This document shows, piece by piece, positions 34,784-43,913 of a stretch of DNA of 64,000 bases (position 1 is its first letter; each line of letters starts with the position of its first letter). The stretch is from a bacterium. Its GTDB lineage: Bacteria > 4484-113 > JAFGCY01. The position numbers were made by a program, and so were the translations under genes. Below the pieces are notes generated by a model, which was given only the letters and a program-made list of their open reading frames with translations, did not search any database and had not been told where the DNA came from. The stretch is from assembly GCA_020440605.1 (NCBI GenBank), contig JAGRNT010000009.1:1-64000 (forward strand), read 5' to 3'.

Positions 34784-35500
34784 TCAGACCTGCGGGAGTT
34801 CATTGCCCCGGCGTTCATTGATGATACATGTATACCCCATCTCCTGCAGCAGTCCGTCCATCTGGGCGGCCTCACCGGCGGAACTGAAGGTCTGCTCCAC
34901 GACGACGACGTTCCCCATTACTACTGCCTCCGGCTGGAAGCCCTCCGGAAAGCTGCCCTGTTCAATCAGGGCATAGGCCTCGGCGGCGTTGGCCGGTCCC
35001 GTGAGCTGCACGGAATAGATATTGGGGATGTCCGTCTTGAGTGGACGCACATCAATGGACAGCTTGGCTGGGTCGTCGATCTCGATCACCTTGAATTCAG
35101 AGGGGCCAGACAGGAAGACCTGCAGCTCCTTGATCCCGCCGCCCGGCGCGGTGACCACGCTGAAGGGCAGGGCCGGTGAATTCTGGACCTTGGTCGACTC
35201 ATTGAAGCTCAGCCCTTCCACCCGCATCACCAGGCGATAGGGGAACTCCCGGTACTCCACGCTGTATACGGGGTGTTTATCGGCAGCGGAACCGTCGGAC
35301 TTTGCCAGATCCAGTACCATGCGGGTGGCATTACCCTGGCGGCCGAAGCGCACTCCCTCGAGCAGCATGTCGGCCTTTGAGCTTCCACCCTTGAACGCCC
35401 CGTTGCTGATGTACTCAGCAGGTGGTTTCTCACCCGCACTGCACAGCAGTACGGACAGCGCCAGCAGAATAGCGAGCGCAATACCCCTTGAATATCTCAT
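34784..35500 (-). CDS. Secreted AMIN/SPOR-like protein
   Basis: Predicted 238 residues. A signal peptide (GIALAILLALSVLLCSAGE) is followed by an AMIN-like beta domain at ~45-150 (VRFGRQGNATRMVLDLAKSD, YRLVMRVEGLSF, DPAKLSIDVRPL). The C-terminal domain at ~160-235 looks like SPOR (IYSVQLTGPANAAEAYALIEQG ... GEAAQMDGLLQEMGY). Both modules bind peptidoglycan in other proteins, so a role in cell-wall localisation or amidase control is likely. A weak AAGGG precedes the ATG; a TAAAAT box lies about 35 bases upstream. It is the first gene of a three-gene unit. Confidence 0.72.
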   Translation of the reverse strand: MRYSRGIALAILLALSVLLCSAGEKPPAEYISNGAFKGGSSKADMLLEGVRFGRQGNATRMVLDLAKSDGSAADKHPVYSVEYREFPYRLVMRVEGLSFNESTKVQNSPALPFSVVTAPGGGIKELQVFLSGPSEFKVIEIDDPAKLSIDVRPLKTDIPNIYSVQLTGPANAAEAYALIEQGSFPEGFQPEAVVMGNVVVVEQTFSSAGEAAQMDGLLQEMGYTCIINERRGNELPQV

Positions 35501-35755
35501 TTTTCAACCCTTATCTCAACCCTGAGATGCCTACATTTTATCACAAACGCATTTCACGCGTGGAACCGGGTCAACAGCTTTCCACATGGATCAACTGAAG
35601 TGCGTAAATTCGGGGATAGTCACTAACTGAGATACGGACTATCTATGTATTCTGTGGCGGCATAAAAGCTGAACCAGCATGAATAAATAATGAAGATGCC
35701 AGAAATCACATATATTTCATAGCAGAAATGACTGGACAAAGCACGATAAGAGATG

Positions 35756-35761
35756 TAGACT
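35756..35761 (+). promoter_or_regulatory. -10-like TAGACT before the Rieske gene
   Basis: TAGACT ends nine bases before ATG 35771. No Shine-Dalgarno is seen. The gap upstream (35501-35755) is AT-rich compared with the genes and holds no other recognisable feature. Confidence 0.35.
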
Positions 35762-35770
35762 ATCGCCATT

Positions 35771-36310
35771 ATGACTGCCAGGGATGCAACAGGATCGCAG
35801 TCGCCACAGGACCCGGCCGCTGAACCGCGCCGTGGGTTCCTGAGGCAGGCAACCGGACTTGCCATGCTCGGAGCGCTGGTTGCCGGTTATGGTCGCTTCG
35901 CGGGGATGGCGATGGAATTCCTCTATCCATCCCAGCCAGCGGCCGAGGACTGGCAGTTTGTTTCCTCCGTGGCCAGCTTCCGGCAGGGAGACTCTCTTGC
36001 CTATCGCGCACCTCGCGGCGACAAAGTCACGATCACACGCCAGGCTGAAAGCGGAACGGCGGATGATTTCATCGCACTGTCCAGCACCTGCCCGCATCTC
36101 GGCTGCCAGGTGCACTGGGAGCCCCACAACGACCGCTACTTCTGCCCCTGCCACAATGGCGTGTTCGACCCGAGCGGCAAGGGCATCGGTGGCCCTCCGG
36201 GGGATGCCGGGCAGAGCCTGCCGCGCTTCCCGCTCAAGGTCGAGGACGGCCTGCTCTACATCCTGGTTCCGATGACCAGACTGCCATCCGGCGGCGGCGA
36301 GGAGGCCTGA
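35771..36310 (+). CDS. Rieske iron-sulfur protein of a bc-type complex
   Basis: Predicted 179 residues. The N-terminus has a twin-arginine-like anchor (RRGFLRQATGLAMLGALVAGYG). The Rieske domain has both cluster loops: CPHLGC and CPCHNG, with the Cys/His ligands of a 2Fe-2S centre. It would accept electrons from quinol and pass them on. The stop is followed one base later by the cytochrome b ATG, so both are cotranscribed. Its closest role is as a subunit of a Rieske/cytochrome b complex, with the octaheme cytochrome gene as a probable partner. Confidence 0.93.
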   Translation: MTARDATGSQSPQDPAAEPRRGFLRQATGLAMLGALVAGYGRFAGMAMEFLYPSQPAAEDWQFVSSVASFRQGDSLAYRAPRGDKVTITRQAESGTADDFIALSSTCPHLGCQVHWEPHNDRYFCPCHNGVFDPSGKGIGGPPGDAGQSLPRFPLKVEDGLLYILVPMTRLPSGGGEEA

Positions 36311-36311
36311 G

Positions 36312-37361
36312 ATGAATGCACTCCAACGCTGGTGGAGCGACCGCATACCCGTCACCGGGGAGCAGGTCCGCGAACTGACGAACGAGCCGGTGCCGAACCA
36401 CCTCAAGCGCTGGTGGTTCTGCCTCGGGGGCACGGCAGCCTACCTCTTCCTCGTGCAGATCTTCACCGGGATCCTGCTGGCCTTCTACTACCAGGCCAGT
36501 CCGGCGGATGCCTGGGACAGCGTGGCCTACATCACCGACGAGGTAGCCTACGGCTGGTACATCCGCAGCGTGCACAAGTGGGGCGCGATCCTGATGATCG
36601 CCGCCGTGGTGCTGCACCAGATGCGGGTGTTCTTCACCGGCGCCTACCGCAAGCCGCGTGAACTGAGCTGGGTCGTGGGCATGCTGCTGCTGCTGCTGAC
36701 CGTGATCACCGGTTTCACCGGCTACAGCTTGGTCTACGAGCAGCTCAGCTACTGGGGGGCGACGGTCGGTGCCAACATCGCTGACAACGTCCCGCTGATC
36801 GGCGGCCTGATGAAGCGCATGCTGCTCGCCGGTGACAGCTACAACGCACATACCCTGAGCCGCTTCTTCATCCTGCACGGGGCCGCGCTGCCGATGGCGA
36901 TCGTCGCCATCATCGGCATCCACATTGTGCTGATCCGCATCCAGGGCGTGACCGAGTTCGAGGATGAGGCCGAGAAGAAGCAGGAAAGGAAGACCTTCAA
37001 CTTCCTGCCGGACCACCTCTACACGGAGATCATCATCGGCACCACGCTGGTGATCCTGCTCACGGTGCTGGCAACGGTGCTGCCGGCGGAGATGGGCCAC
37101 CGCGCCGATCCGCTGACGACGCCGGAGGTGATCAAGCCTGAATGGTACTTCTACGTCGTGTTCCGCTGGCTGAAGATCTTCCCCGAGAGCTTCGCCATCC
37201 TGTCAACGGGAGCGATCGTGTTCCTGATGTTCGGCTGGCCCTGGATTGACGGCGCGCTGCGCCGCCGCCGCCCGGGCAGTGAGATGAGTGTGTGGATCGG
37301 TGTCGCCGCGGTGCTCGCAATCGTCGGACTGACGATCTGGGAAGCACTGGTGGCGCACTAG
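36312..37361 (+). CDS. Cytochrome b of a Rieske/b-type complex (b6 and subunit IV fused)
   Basis: Predicted 349 residues with about eight transmembrane helices. The N-terminal b6-like part carries the heme-ligand histidines in KWGAILMIAAVVLHQMR and in SRFFILHGAALPM ... GIHIVLIRI. The C-terminal part is subunit IV-like: FNFLPDHLYTEIIIG and the Qo-site PEWY motif in EVIKPEWYFYVVFRWLKIFPE. The two parts that are separate in b6f are joined here. It would oxidise quinol together with the Rieske protein. It lies one base after the Rieske stop and 24 bases before the octaheme gene. Confidence 0.93.
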   Translation: MNALQRWWSDRIPVTGEQVRELTNEPVPNHLKRWWFCLGGTAAYLFLVQIFTGILLAFYYQASPADAWDSVAYITDEVAYGWYIRSVHKWGAILMIAAVVLHQMRVFFTGAYRKPRELSWVVGMLLLLLTVITGFTGYSLVYEQLSYWGATVGANIADNVPLIGGLMKRMLLAGDSYNAHTLSRFFILHGAALPMAIVAIIGIHIVLIRIQGVTEFEDEAEKKQERKTFNFLPDHLYTEIIIGTTLVILLTVLATVLPAEMGHRADPLTTPEVIKPEWYFYVVFRWLKIFPESFAILSTGAIVFLMFGWPWIDGALRRRRPGSEMSVWIGVAAVLAIVGLTIWEALVAH

Positions 37362-37385
37362 ACAGCAGGTCAAGGGAGACTGGCA

Positions 37386-39020
37386 ATGTCGTTGAACATG
37401 AAACAGATAGTGATCGCGGTGCTCGGATTCATCTTCCTGGGCTCGCTGCTGCTCGTGCAGGCCATGGAGGTCAGCCGGCGGCGCGTGGAGATGGGCCAGG
37501 CCCCGAAGCATGTCGTGGCCCCGGCTTCCTCCTCGAAGTGCGTGGAATGCCACACGAAGGAGACTCCCGGGATCGTCGACCACTGGACCGGCAGCACGCA
37601 TGCCGAGAAGGGAGTGTCCTGCTACGAGTGCCATGAGGCCAAGCAGGGCGAGGCTGATGCATTCGACCACTACGGACAGCTGATCGCCACCGTCGTTACC
37701 CCGATGGACTGCTCCAAGTGCCATCCCAAGGAAAGCGAGCAGTTCCAGAAGAGCCACCACAGCTCCGCCGGCAACATCCTCGCCTCGCTTGACAACTTCC
37801 TCGCGGAGACGGTGGAGGGCGCACGCGTGGAGTTCAACCCGCACAGCCCGACCCCTGGGATGGATGTTGACATGGTGCGTGGGATGGCAAGCGCGAATTC
37901 CGGCTGCCAGCAGTGCCACGGCGGCAAGGTCGGCCTGATGGGCACCGACGGCAGTGTGATCACCTTCGAGCAGCTCAAGCCGGATGAGAAAGGCATGCCC
38001 ACGGACCAGACGATCCTCGCGATGGTCAAGCGTGATCCCAAGGGCAAGCCGGAACTCGATCCGCAGAGCTGGCCGAACACGGGCATCGGCCGCCTCAACC
38101 TCGATGGTTCCCGCGGTTCCTGTTCCGCCTGCCACAGCCGCCACGACTTCAGCCCGCGTCGTGCGCGCCAGCCGGAGAACTGCGGCAAGTGCCACCTCGG
38201 TCCCGACCATCCGCAGAAGGAGATCTACGAGGAAAGCAAGCACGGTGTGGCCTTCCGCGACCTCAAGGACGATATGAACCTCGATGCCGAACACTGGGTG
38301 CTGGGCGAGGACTACTCCTCAGCACCAACCTGCGCCACCTGTCACATGAGCGGCAACTCCCGCAACGGCGGGGAAGTCACCCACGATCCGGGCGAGCGCA
38401 TCTCCTGGACCAACCGCCCACCGGTCAGCGTGCGCATGGATACCGATGAGAATCACAAGATCGTCACTGAGACCGATCCCCAGGCACGCCAGGGCCTGAT
38501 CGCCGATACGGCGGATGCCAAGCGCGACCGCATGAAGCTGGTCTGCAGCCACTGCCACAGCCCGGACTATGTCAACAAGTTCTATGACCAGTATGACAAC
38601 CTCGTGATCCTCTACAACGAGAAGTTCGCCAAGCCCGGTACTTCGATCATGAAGGCCCTGAGCAGCAACAACATCACTTCACCCACTCAGTTCGACGAGG
38701 AGATCGAGTGGACCTGGTTCTACCTCTGGCACCACGAGGGCCGCAGGGCTCGCCACGGTGCGAGCATGATGGCCCCGGACTACACTCACTGGCACGGTAT
38801 GTACGAAGTCGCGGAGCGCTTCTACATGGAGCTGATCCCGCAGGCGCGAGAGATGGCCGAGGAGGCCCGTCACAGTGGCAACGCTGCTGGTGCGGATGCG
38901 GTGGATGCCGTGATCAGCGAGATCCTGGCACGTCCGGAACATGCCTGGTTCGAGGAAGGCGCGGCGGATGCCAGCGAGCGGATCCGCAAGGCAATGGAGG
39001 AGCGCTACGGTACGAAGTAG
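37386..39020 (+). CDS. Octaheme cytochrome c of the hydroxylamine-oxidoreductase (HAO) family
   Basis: Predicted 544 residues. An N-terminal signal/anchor helix (IVIAVLGFIFLGSLLLV) is followed by eight CxxCH heme motifs: CVECH, CYECH, CSKCH, CQQCH, CSACH, CGKCH, CATCH and CSHCH, spread from residue 52 to 391. The segment after the last heme (LWHHEGRRARHGASMMAPDYTHWHGMYE) is typical of HAO-like octaheme proteins. Family members oxidise hydroxylamine or hydrazine, or reduce nitrite; whether this one has the cross-linking tyrosine of oxidative HAO cannot be judged by eye. It follows the Rieske and cytochrome b genes and has AGGGAGA before the ATG. It may be a periplasmic electron acceptor of the complex. 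A strong terminator follows. Confidence 0.88.
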   Translation: MSLNMKQIVIAVLGFIFLGSLLLVQAMEVSRRRVEMGQAPKHVVAPASSSKCVECHTKETPGIVDHWTGSTHAEKGVSCYECHEAKQGEADAFDHYGQLIATVVTPMDCSKCHPKESEQFQKSHHSSAGNILASLDNFLAETVEGARVEFNPHSPTPGMDVDMVRGMASANSGCQQCHGGKVGLMGTDGSVITFEQLKPDEKGMPTDQTILAMVKRDPKGKPELDPQSWPNTGIGRLNLDGSRGSCSACHSRHDFSPRRARQPENCGKCHLGPDHPQKEIYEESKHGVAFRDLKDDMNLDAEHWVLGEDYSSAPTCATCHMSGNSRNGGEVTHDPGERISWTNRPPVSVRMDTDENHKIVTETDPQARQGLIADTADAKRDRMKLVCSHCHSPDYVNKFYDQYDNLVILYNEKFAKPGTSIMKALSSNNITSPTQFDEEIEWTWFYLWHHEGRRARHGASMMAPDYTHWHGMYEVAERFYMELIPQAREMAEEARHSGNAAGADAVDAVISEILARPEHAWFEEGAADASERIRKAMEERYGTK

Positions 39021-39053
39021 ACGAAACGACTGACCTCTCCCGATTTGATCAGT

Positions 39054-39084
39054 CCGGGCCATCCCAGTGATGGTCCGGGCTTTT
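39054..39084 (+). terminator. Terminator of the Rieske/cyt b/octaheme unit
   Basis: CCGGGCCATC (39054-39063) pairs with GATGGTCCGG (39069-39078), ten pairs with one G-U, followed by GCTTTT. It lies 33 bases after the octaheme stop, just before the convergent fliP gene end. Confidence 0.85.
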
Positions 39085-39096
39085 CACTTTGTATCG

Positions 39097-39939
39097 CTAT
39101 CCCGGGGGCACGTAGTAGCTGGAGACGAGTCCCTCGATGATCGCCGCCCAGCCGTTGGCCATGATGAACATAAGCAGCTTGAAGGGCAGGGAGATCAGCA
39201 CGGGTGGGAGCATCATCATGCCCATGCTCATCAGGATCGAGGCCACCACCATGTCCACCACGAGGAATGGCAGGTAGATCACGAATCCCAGCTGGAAGGC
39301 GGTTGTCAGTTCACTGATGATGTAGGCCGGCAACAGGGCGTGCAGCGGCAGGGCACGGGAATTCTCAGGAGCATCGAGGCGGATGCCGTCCATGTCGAGG
39401 CGTGCCAGCTTCGCGAACAGCAGCTTGTGGGAAGTGCGCGTGTTGGGGTACATGAAGTCCTGCAGCTGGCCCGTGCCCATCGCCATCGCCTGGTCCAGCG
39501 TGATTTCATCAGCACTGTAGGGCTTGATCACCGTGTCGTTCATCACCGCCAGGCGCGGCATCATGATGAAGGCCGAGATCACCACGGCCAGTCCGACCAG
39601 CACCTGGTTCGGTGGCGACTGCTGCGTGCCGAGTGCATTGCGCAGCAGCGAAAGCACGATGATCACGCGGGTGAAGGGCGTGACCATCAGGATCATGGTC
39701 GGGGCCAGGGTCAGCAGCGTGAACAGCGCGATGATCTTGAAGATGCTCGCCGCATCGCCATCACCGCTGTTGACGGTCACGTTCAGTTCGCCGGTACTCA
39801 CACTGATGCCGTTCTCCGGGCTGGCCGGAGCCTCAGGCTGCTGGGCCAGGGCGGGGACGCACATGAGCAGCAGGATTGCCAGGACCGGCAGGCTGCGGCG
39901 GAGCAGACTGCAAAGCAGGAGCTTGATTGTCAGTTGCAT
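39097..39939 (-). CDS. fliP: Flagellar export protein FliP
   Basis: Predicted 280 residues. A signal peptide (LAILLLMCVPALAQ) is typical of FliP. It is followed by hydrophobic helices with the family blocks TPFTRVIIVLSLLRNALG, PPNQVLVGLAVVISAFIMMP, and the C-terminal LPFLVVDMVVASILMSMGMMMLPPVLISLPFKLLMFI. It forms the export gate of the flagellar type III apparatus with FliQ and FliR, which must lie beyond the window unit. AGGAGC serves as its ribosome-binding site and overlaps the end of fliO, three bases upstream. Confidence 0.96.
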   Translation of the reverse strand: MQLTIKLLLCSLLRRSLPVLAILLLMCVPALAQQPEAPASPENGISVSTGELNVTVNSGDGDAASIFKIIALFTLLTLAPTMILMVTPFTRVIIVLSLLRNALGTQQSPPNQVLVGLAVVISAFIMMPRLAVMNDTVIKPYSADEITLDQAMAMGTGQLQDFMYPNTRTSHKLLFAKLARLDMDGIRLDAPENSRALPLHALLPAYIISELTTAFQLGFVIYLPFLVVDMVVASILMSMGMMMLPPVLISLPFKLLMFIMANGWAAIIEGLVSSYYVPPG

Positions 39940-39942
39940 GGC

Positions 39943-41331
39943 CTAGCTCCTGACCCGCTCAAGCTGGCGACGCACGCGGCTGGCGAAGTCCGTCTCGGCT
40001 GCCGTGGTTGATCCGGCAGCCTCCCGGGCTCGGGCATTGCGCAGCTGGCTCACGGTGAAGCCTCCGCTGCGCTCATGCTGCGGCTCGCCCCGCAGGGTGG
40101 CGCTGTCCAGCAGGTCGAGCTCCGGGCGGCGCTTCCAGGAATCCTCGTCAGCGGCAGACTCCCTGGAGATGATGTCCTCCACGCTGTCGCGGCTGAGGCC
40201 CGCGGGATCCGTGGGCAGGCTCTGCAGCAGATTGATGCCGCCGGAGGTCACACCGAGCACGAGGTTGGCACTGGCGGTCTCCACGATCATGATCTGCCGG
40301 CCGGGGCCGAGGCTGACCGTTTCCAGGACCTTCATGCTGCGCTTCGAGAGCCGGGCCAGCGGATTGCCACGGCCCTTTAGGAAGCTGGCCAGCAGCAGCA
40401 GGCCGATGGTGAAGATTGCCATCTTCACGCCGAAGCTGCTGACGGCACTGCCGGGTTCGTGACCGGCGGACTGTGAATCCTCATCCGCATCGCCTCCGCT
40501 CAGGTCAAGCAGGCCGTGGTAACCATTGTTGCCATCGTCCATCCCCGCTCCGCCGTAAAGCGGTTCATCGGTGGCCGGAGAGTCGCCGGCAATCTCACTG
40601 CCGACCTCCGGAGAAGTGGCAAGGTTCTGGGCATCCGGGTCCGGCAGGCTATCGAGCATTGCCGTCAGAGTGGCAACGGCCTGCTCGCGGTACTGCGGAT
40701 CGATCGGGTCACCGGCCACGACCGGAGCTTCATCCGTCGTCAGTGCATCGCGGAAGGAAGGTGGGTCACTGTCGGGACCCGCGATCCGGGCCTGCCCGGC
40801 ATTTCTCACGCCGGCGCCGGACTTGCTTCCCACGGCCGGTGCGTGGGCCTCAGTAGGTATCGTCTGTGCTGCACCGGCGGGTTCAGGCGTCAACAGGCCC
40901 GCCAAGCTGTCGGGAAACATGCTGAAGCGCTGGCCGGAATCAGTGTCCAGAGCCATTGCCATTGTCAGCGCGTTCATGTGCTCGCGGCTGCGCAGCAGCT
41001 GCAGCTCAGCCAGACGCCGCTCCAGTTCATCCTGCTGCGGCTGTGCGCTGCCGATCACCGCCATGCTGTTCTGGCTGAGCAGCTTCGGATCACGCAGACC
41101 GGCCTGCCGCTCCCCGGAGTTGCCAAGCAGCACATTTATGGCCTGCATCGGATTGACAGCGGGATCCGCCAGATCCGCCAGCACGCTGTCGCGCAGCTTC
41201 ACCGGCTGCGGCTTGCCGCCATCCGTCTGTGTTTCACTGTGTGCCTGCGAGGGCAGGGCCGCCAGGATCAGGACCGCCATCCACAGTGCAGTCATTGCCC
41301 GCGCCCGCGGGCCAAAACGCAATCTCCCCAT
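39943..41331 (-). CDS. fliO: FliO-like flagellar protein with long N-terminal extension
   Basis: Predicted 462 residues; ordinary FliO is about 100-200. A signal peptide (LWMAVLILAALPSQAHS) is followed by ~265 residues that are Ala/Asp/Pro-rich and poorly structured. A transmembrane helix lies at ~300-320 (VKMAIFTIGLLLLASFLKG). The FliO domain then reads MKVLETVSLGPGRQIMIVETASANLVLGVTSGGINLLQSL. The C-terminal ~100 residues are charged. FliO helps assemble FliP. Its position directly before fliP supports the call. The long extracytoplasmic N-terminus is unusual and may be specific to this lineage. Confidence 0.82.
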   Translation of the reverse strand: MGRLRFGPRARAMTALWMAVLILAALPSQAHSETQTDGGKPQPVKLRDSVLADLADPAVNPMQAINVLLGNSGERQAGLRDPKLLSQNSMAVIGSAQPQQDELERRLAELQLLRSREHMNALTMAMALDTDSGQRFSMFPDSLAGLLTPEPAGAAQTIPTEAHAPAVGSKSGAGVRNAGQARIAGPDSDPPSFRDALTTDEAPVVAGDPIDPQYREQAVATLTAMLDSLPDPDAQNLATSPEVGSEIAGDSPATDEPLYGGAGMDDGNNGYHGLLDLSGGDADEDSQSAGHEPGSAVSSFGVKMAIFTIGLLLLASFLKGRGNPLARLSKRSMKVLETVSLGPGRQIMIVETASANLVLGVTSGGINLLQSLPTDPAGLSRDSVEDIISRESAADEDSWKRRPELDLLDSATLRGEPQHERSGGFTVSQLRNARAREAAGSTTAAETDFASRVRRQLERVRS

Positions 41332-41383
41332 TGCTTCCGCCTTCCCGGTTCCTCTACCGGATCAATTCAGTTACCAGCTTCTG

Positions 41384-41746
41384 TCAGCTGTTGATCACCT
41401 TCGTGATCGCCTCGATCACACGCTCGGGCTTGAAGGGCTTGACGATGAAGTCCTTGGCACCGGCCTGGATGGCTTCAATCACCATCTGCTGCTGGCCCAT
41501 CGCCGAGCACATCACCACCTTGGCCTTGCCATCCTCGGAGAGGATCTGCTTGAGGGCCGCGATGCCATCCATCTCGGGCATCGTGATGTCCATGGTGACG
41601 AGGTCCGGCTTGAGCTCCTTGTACTTGTTGACGGCGATCTGGCCGTTCTCGGCCTCACCGGCAACCTCGAGGCCGTTCTTGCTGAGGATGTCCTTGATCA
41701 TCATCCTCATGAAGGCCGCATCATCAACGATAAGTACTTTTGGCAT
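41384..41746 (-). CDS. cheY: CheY response regulator
   Basis: Predicted 120 residues, a lone receiver domain. The acidic pair is D8/D9 (VLIVDDAAFMRMM), the phosphorylation site is D53 (LVTMDITMPEMDG), and the Lys of FIVKPFKPERV completes the active site. Placed between the fliY-type and fliO genes, it should bind the flagellar switch when phosphorylated and change rotation. CCGGAGGCAAG precedes the ATG. No CheA is in the window. Confidence 0.94.
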   Translation of the reverse strand: MPKVLIVDDAAFMRMMIKDILSKNGLEVAGEAENGQIAVNKYKELKPDLVTMDITMPEMDGIAALKQILSEDGKAKVVMCSAMGQQQMVIEAIQAGAKDFIVKPFKPERVIEAITKVINS

Positions 41747-41787
41747 TTCTTTCTTGCCTCCGGGCTAACTCAAAAACACTGCCAGAC

Positions 41788-42861
41788 TCAGCTCAGCTGC
41801 GCAAGCCTGTCCGCGGGCGATAGTATTGAAGTAATTCTAACGCCGAAATTCTCATCTATCACGACAACTTCGCCTTTTGCGAAATATTTACCATTCACCA
41901 GCAGATCAATCGGTTCGCCCGCCAGCTTGTCAAGCGAGATCAGGCTGCCCTGGCTGTACTCGAGGATCGTGCGGATCGGCAGCTGGGTCTTGCCGAGTTC
42001 CACCGTCACCTGCAGCGGGACATCCAGGAGGATGTCCAGGTTGCTGATGTCAGCCGAGGTGCGGTGTTCCGTGATCTGGCTGAACTGCGCCGGCTGGTAC
42101 TCCGTGGTGCCGGCATTCGGAATTGACGACTGCGGCTGCGGCATCTGCTGCTGCATCGGTGCGGCCGCGGGAGGCGGCGCCGCAGCGGCGGGTGCCGGCT
42201 GCTGCCGGGCCTCTTCCTCGCCATTGAGCTTCTTCATGAACATCCCTGCCAGTTCGCCACTGACCACATGCCGGATCATGACAGCGCTGCCCGCGCTGTT
42301 CTCCAGCGTGATCGTGGAGATCAGATGTCCATCCACCACATCCCCTGACAATCCGTCAATGTCGCCGCGCGCGATGGCCTCGGCATTCGTCGACAGTTTC
42401 AGCTGGCCGCTGATCATTGTCATGTAGCTGCCGTTGGCCTGCGAGACGACCTCAATCAGCGCGCTCTCCTGCATTTCGTTGAGCTCCGCCTCGGGGTCGT
42501 CATCGCCGCCTGTCAGCGCGGCCGCGATGCTGCGCGCGAACGCCGCATCATAGACATAGTAATGTGTCAGCGCCTGCTTATCCACCGTGATCCCGGATTT
42601 GAAGATAATGTCATCTCCGAGCAGATCGTGGATCTCACTGGCAGCGAGGGTGGCGTACTCGACGTTGCTGACCCGGTAGTCAAAACCGGTCATCGCGTTC
42701 ATCACATCGGCAATGCTGCCGAGCAGTTCGCGTTCGAGGTCCGCCAGTGCACGCGTATCAAGACCGGAAGGTGGACCACCACCGGAGTCCCCGGCGTCGT
42801 CAGCTCCGCCACCACCGAGCATGGCGTCGATCTCTTCCTGTGTCAGTCCGATGTCTGCCAC
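41788..42861 (-). CDS. fliY: FliY/FliN-type flagellar switch protein with CheC-like domain
   Basis: Predicted 357 residues. The N-terminal peptide [13 protein letters not shown] matches the CheY-P-binding motif of FliM/FliY. Residues ~35-215 form a CheC/FliM-like domain. A linker rich in Ala/Pro/Gln (~215-260) leads to a FliN SpoA domain at ~270-350 ([51 protein letters not shown]). In Bacillus-type FliY the middle domain dephosphorylates CheY-P; whether the active residues are kept here needs alignment. The GTG start directly follows the fliM TAG stop, with GGAGGAATC as ribosome-binding site. Confidence 0.9.
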   Translation of the reverse strand: MADIGLTQEEIDAMLGGGGADDAGDSGGGPPSGLDTRALADLERELLGSIADVMNAMTGFDYRVSNVEYATLAASEIHDLLGDDIIFKSGITVDKQALTHYYVYDAAFARSIAAALTGGDDDPEAELNEMQESALIEVVSQANGSYMTMISGQLKLSTNAEAIARGDIDGLSGDVVDGHLISTITLENSAGSAVMIRHVVSGELAGMFMKKLNGEEEARQQPAPAAAAPPPAAAPMQQQMPQPQSSIPNAGTTEYQPAQFSQITEHRTSADISNLDILLDVPLQVTVELGKTQLPIRTILEYSQGSLISLDKLAGEPIDLLVNGKYFAKGEVVVIDENFGVRITSILSPADRLAQLS

Positions 42862-43884
42862 CTAGATTCCTCCGTCAAAGGGATTCGCTGACCACAGGTC
42901 GGAGTCCGTCACGACTTCCGTCACCTGGGCCGCATAGTGCTTGCCGTCAAGGCCGGGAATGCAGTTGAACTTGTGGATCCCGGCTACCTTCACCGTCAGG
43001 TCCTGCTCGGTGCCGGACTCCAGGATCACGAGGTCGTCGGACTCCAGCGCCAGCAGATCGCGCAGTGTGAGCTTGACGCTGCCAAGTTCCACACTGACCT
43101 TGAGCGAGACGTTCTGCAGGATCTGCGTGGTCTTGCTGCGGGATTCCTTGCTGGCACCGCGGGTGCCGACTGCGTAGAGCACGCGGTCGCTGAGCAGCGA
43201 GAGGATCGGCTCGAGCACCACGTAGGGGTAGACGATGTTCATGATGCCGCTCATTTCCCCGATGCGGCATTCGAGGGTGATGAGCAGGATCATGTCCGCC
43301 GGCGGCACGATCTGCACGAACAGCGGATTGCTTTCGAGGTCGATCAGTTCCGGCTTGAGGTCGATCATGGAGGACCAGGCCTCCTTCAGGTAGATCATTC
43401 CCTCGTCAATCAGGTTGGAGAGCACATGGCCCTCGATCTCCGTGATCTCGCGGGACTGCACGTTGCTCTGGCCCTGTCCGCCCAGCAGGCGGTCGATGAT
43501 CGGGAAGCCGATCGTCGGTGAGAATTCCATCAGGGCCTGGCCCTCCAGCGGTGAGAGGCTGAAGGTGCAGGTGATCGTCGGGTTGGGAATCGACTGCATG
43601 AACTCCTGGTAGGTCACCTGATCCACTGCGCTTACGCTGATCGAGACGTAGTTTCGCAGCTGGCCGGCGAGCTTGCTGGACCAGAGCCGGCCGTAGGTCT
43701 CATGCATCATGTAGATGGTGCGGATCTGTTCCTTGGAGAACTTGCTCGGACGGAAGAAGTCGTAGGCCTTGACCTTGGCGTTCTTCTCGGTAGCCTCGTC
43801 GCGCGCATCCTCAGCCTTGAGCTCGCCCGATGACAGGGCGCCCAACAAGGCATCAATTTCCTCCTGGCTCAGAATGTCGGCCAC
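42862..43884 (-). CDS. fliM: Flagellar motor switch protein FliM
   Basis: Predicted 340 residues. The N-terminal LSQEEIDALLGAL is the CheY-P-binding peptide. The middle domain starts at DFFRPSKFSKEQIRTIYMMHETYGRLWSSKLAGQLR, and the C-terminal SpoA domain is near SLKVSVELGSVKLTLRDLLALESDDLVILESG. It forms the C-ring with FliG and FliN/FliY and takes the CheY signal. The GTG start has GGAGGACCT just upstream. It abuts the fliY-type gene and follows the flbD gene by 29 bases. Confidence 0.95.
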   Translation of the reverse strand: MADILSQEEIDALLGALSSGELKAEDARDEATEKNAKVKAYDFFRPSKFSKEQIRTIYMMHETYGRLWSSKLAGQLRNYVSISVSAVDQVTYQEFMQSIPNPTITCTFSLSPLEGQALMEFSPTIGFPIIDRLLGGQGQSNVQSREITEIEGHVLSNLIDEGMIYLKEAWSSMIDLKPELIDLESNPLFVQIVPPADMILLITLECRIGEMSGIMNIVYPYVVLEPILSLLSDRVLYAVGTRGASKESRSKTTQILQNVSLKVSVELGSVKLTLRDLLALESDDLVILESGTEQDLTVKVAGIHKFNCIPGLDGKHYAAQVTEVVTDSDLWSANPFDGGI

Positions 43885-43913
43885 AGGTCCTCCACGTACG
43901 ACGTCTTCTAGGT

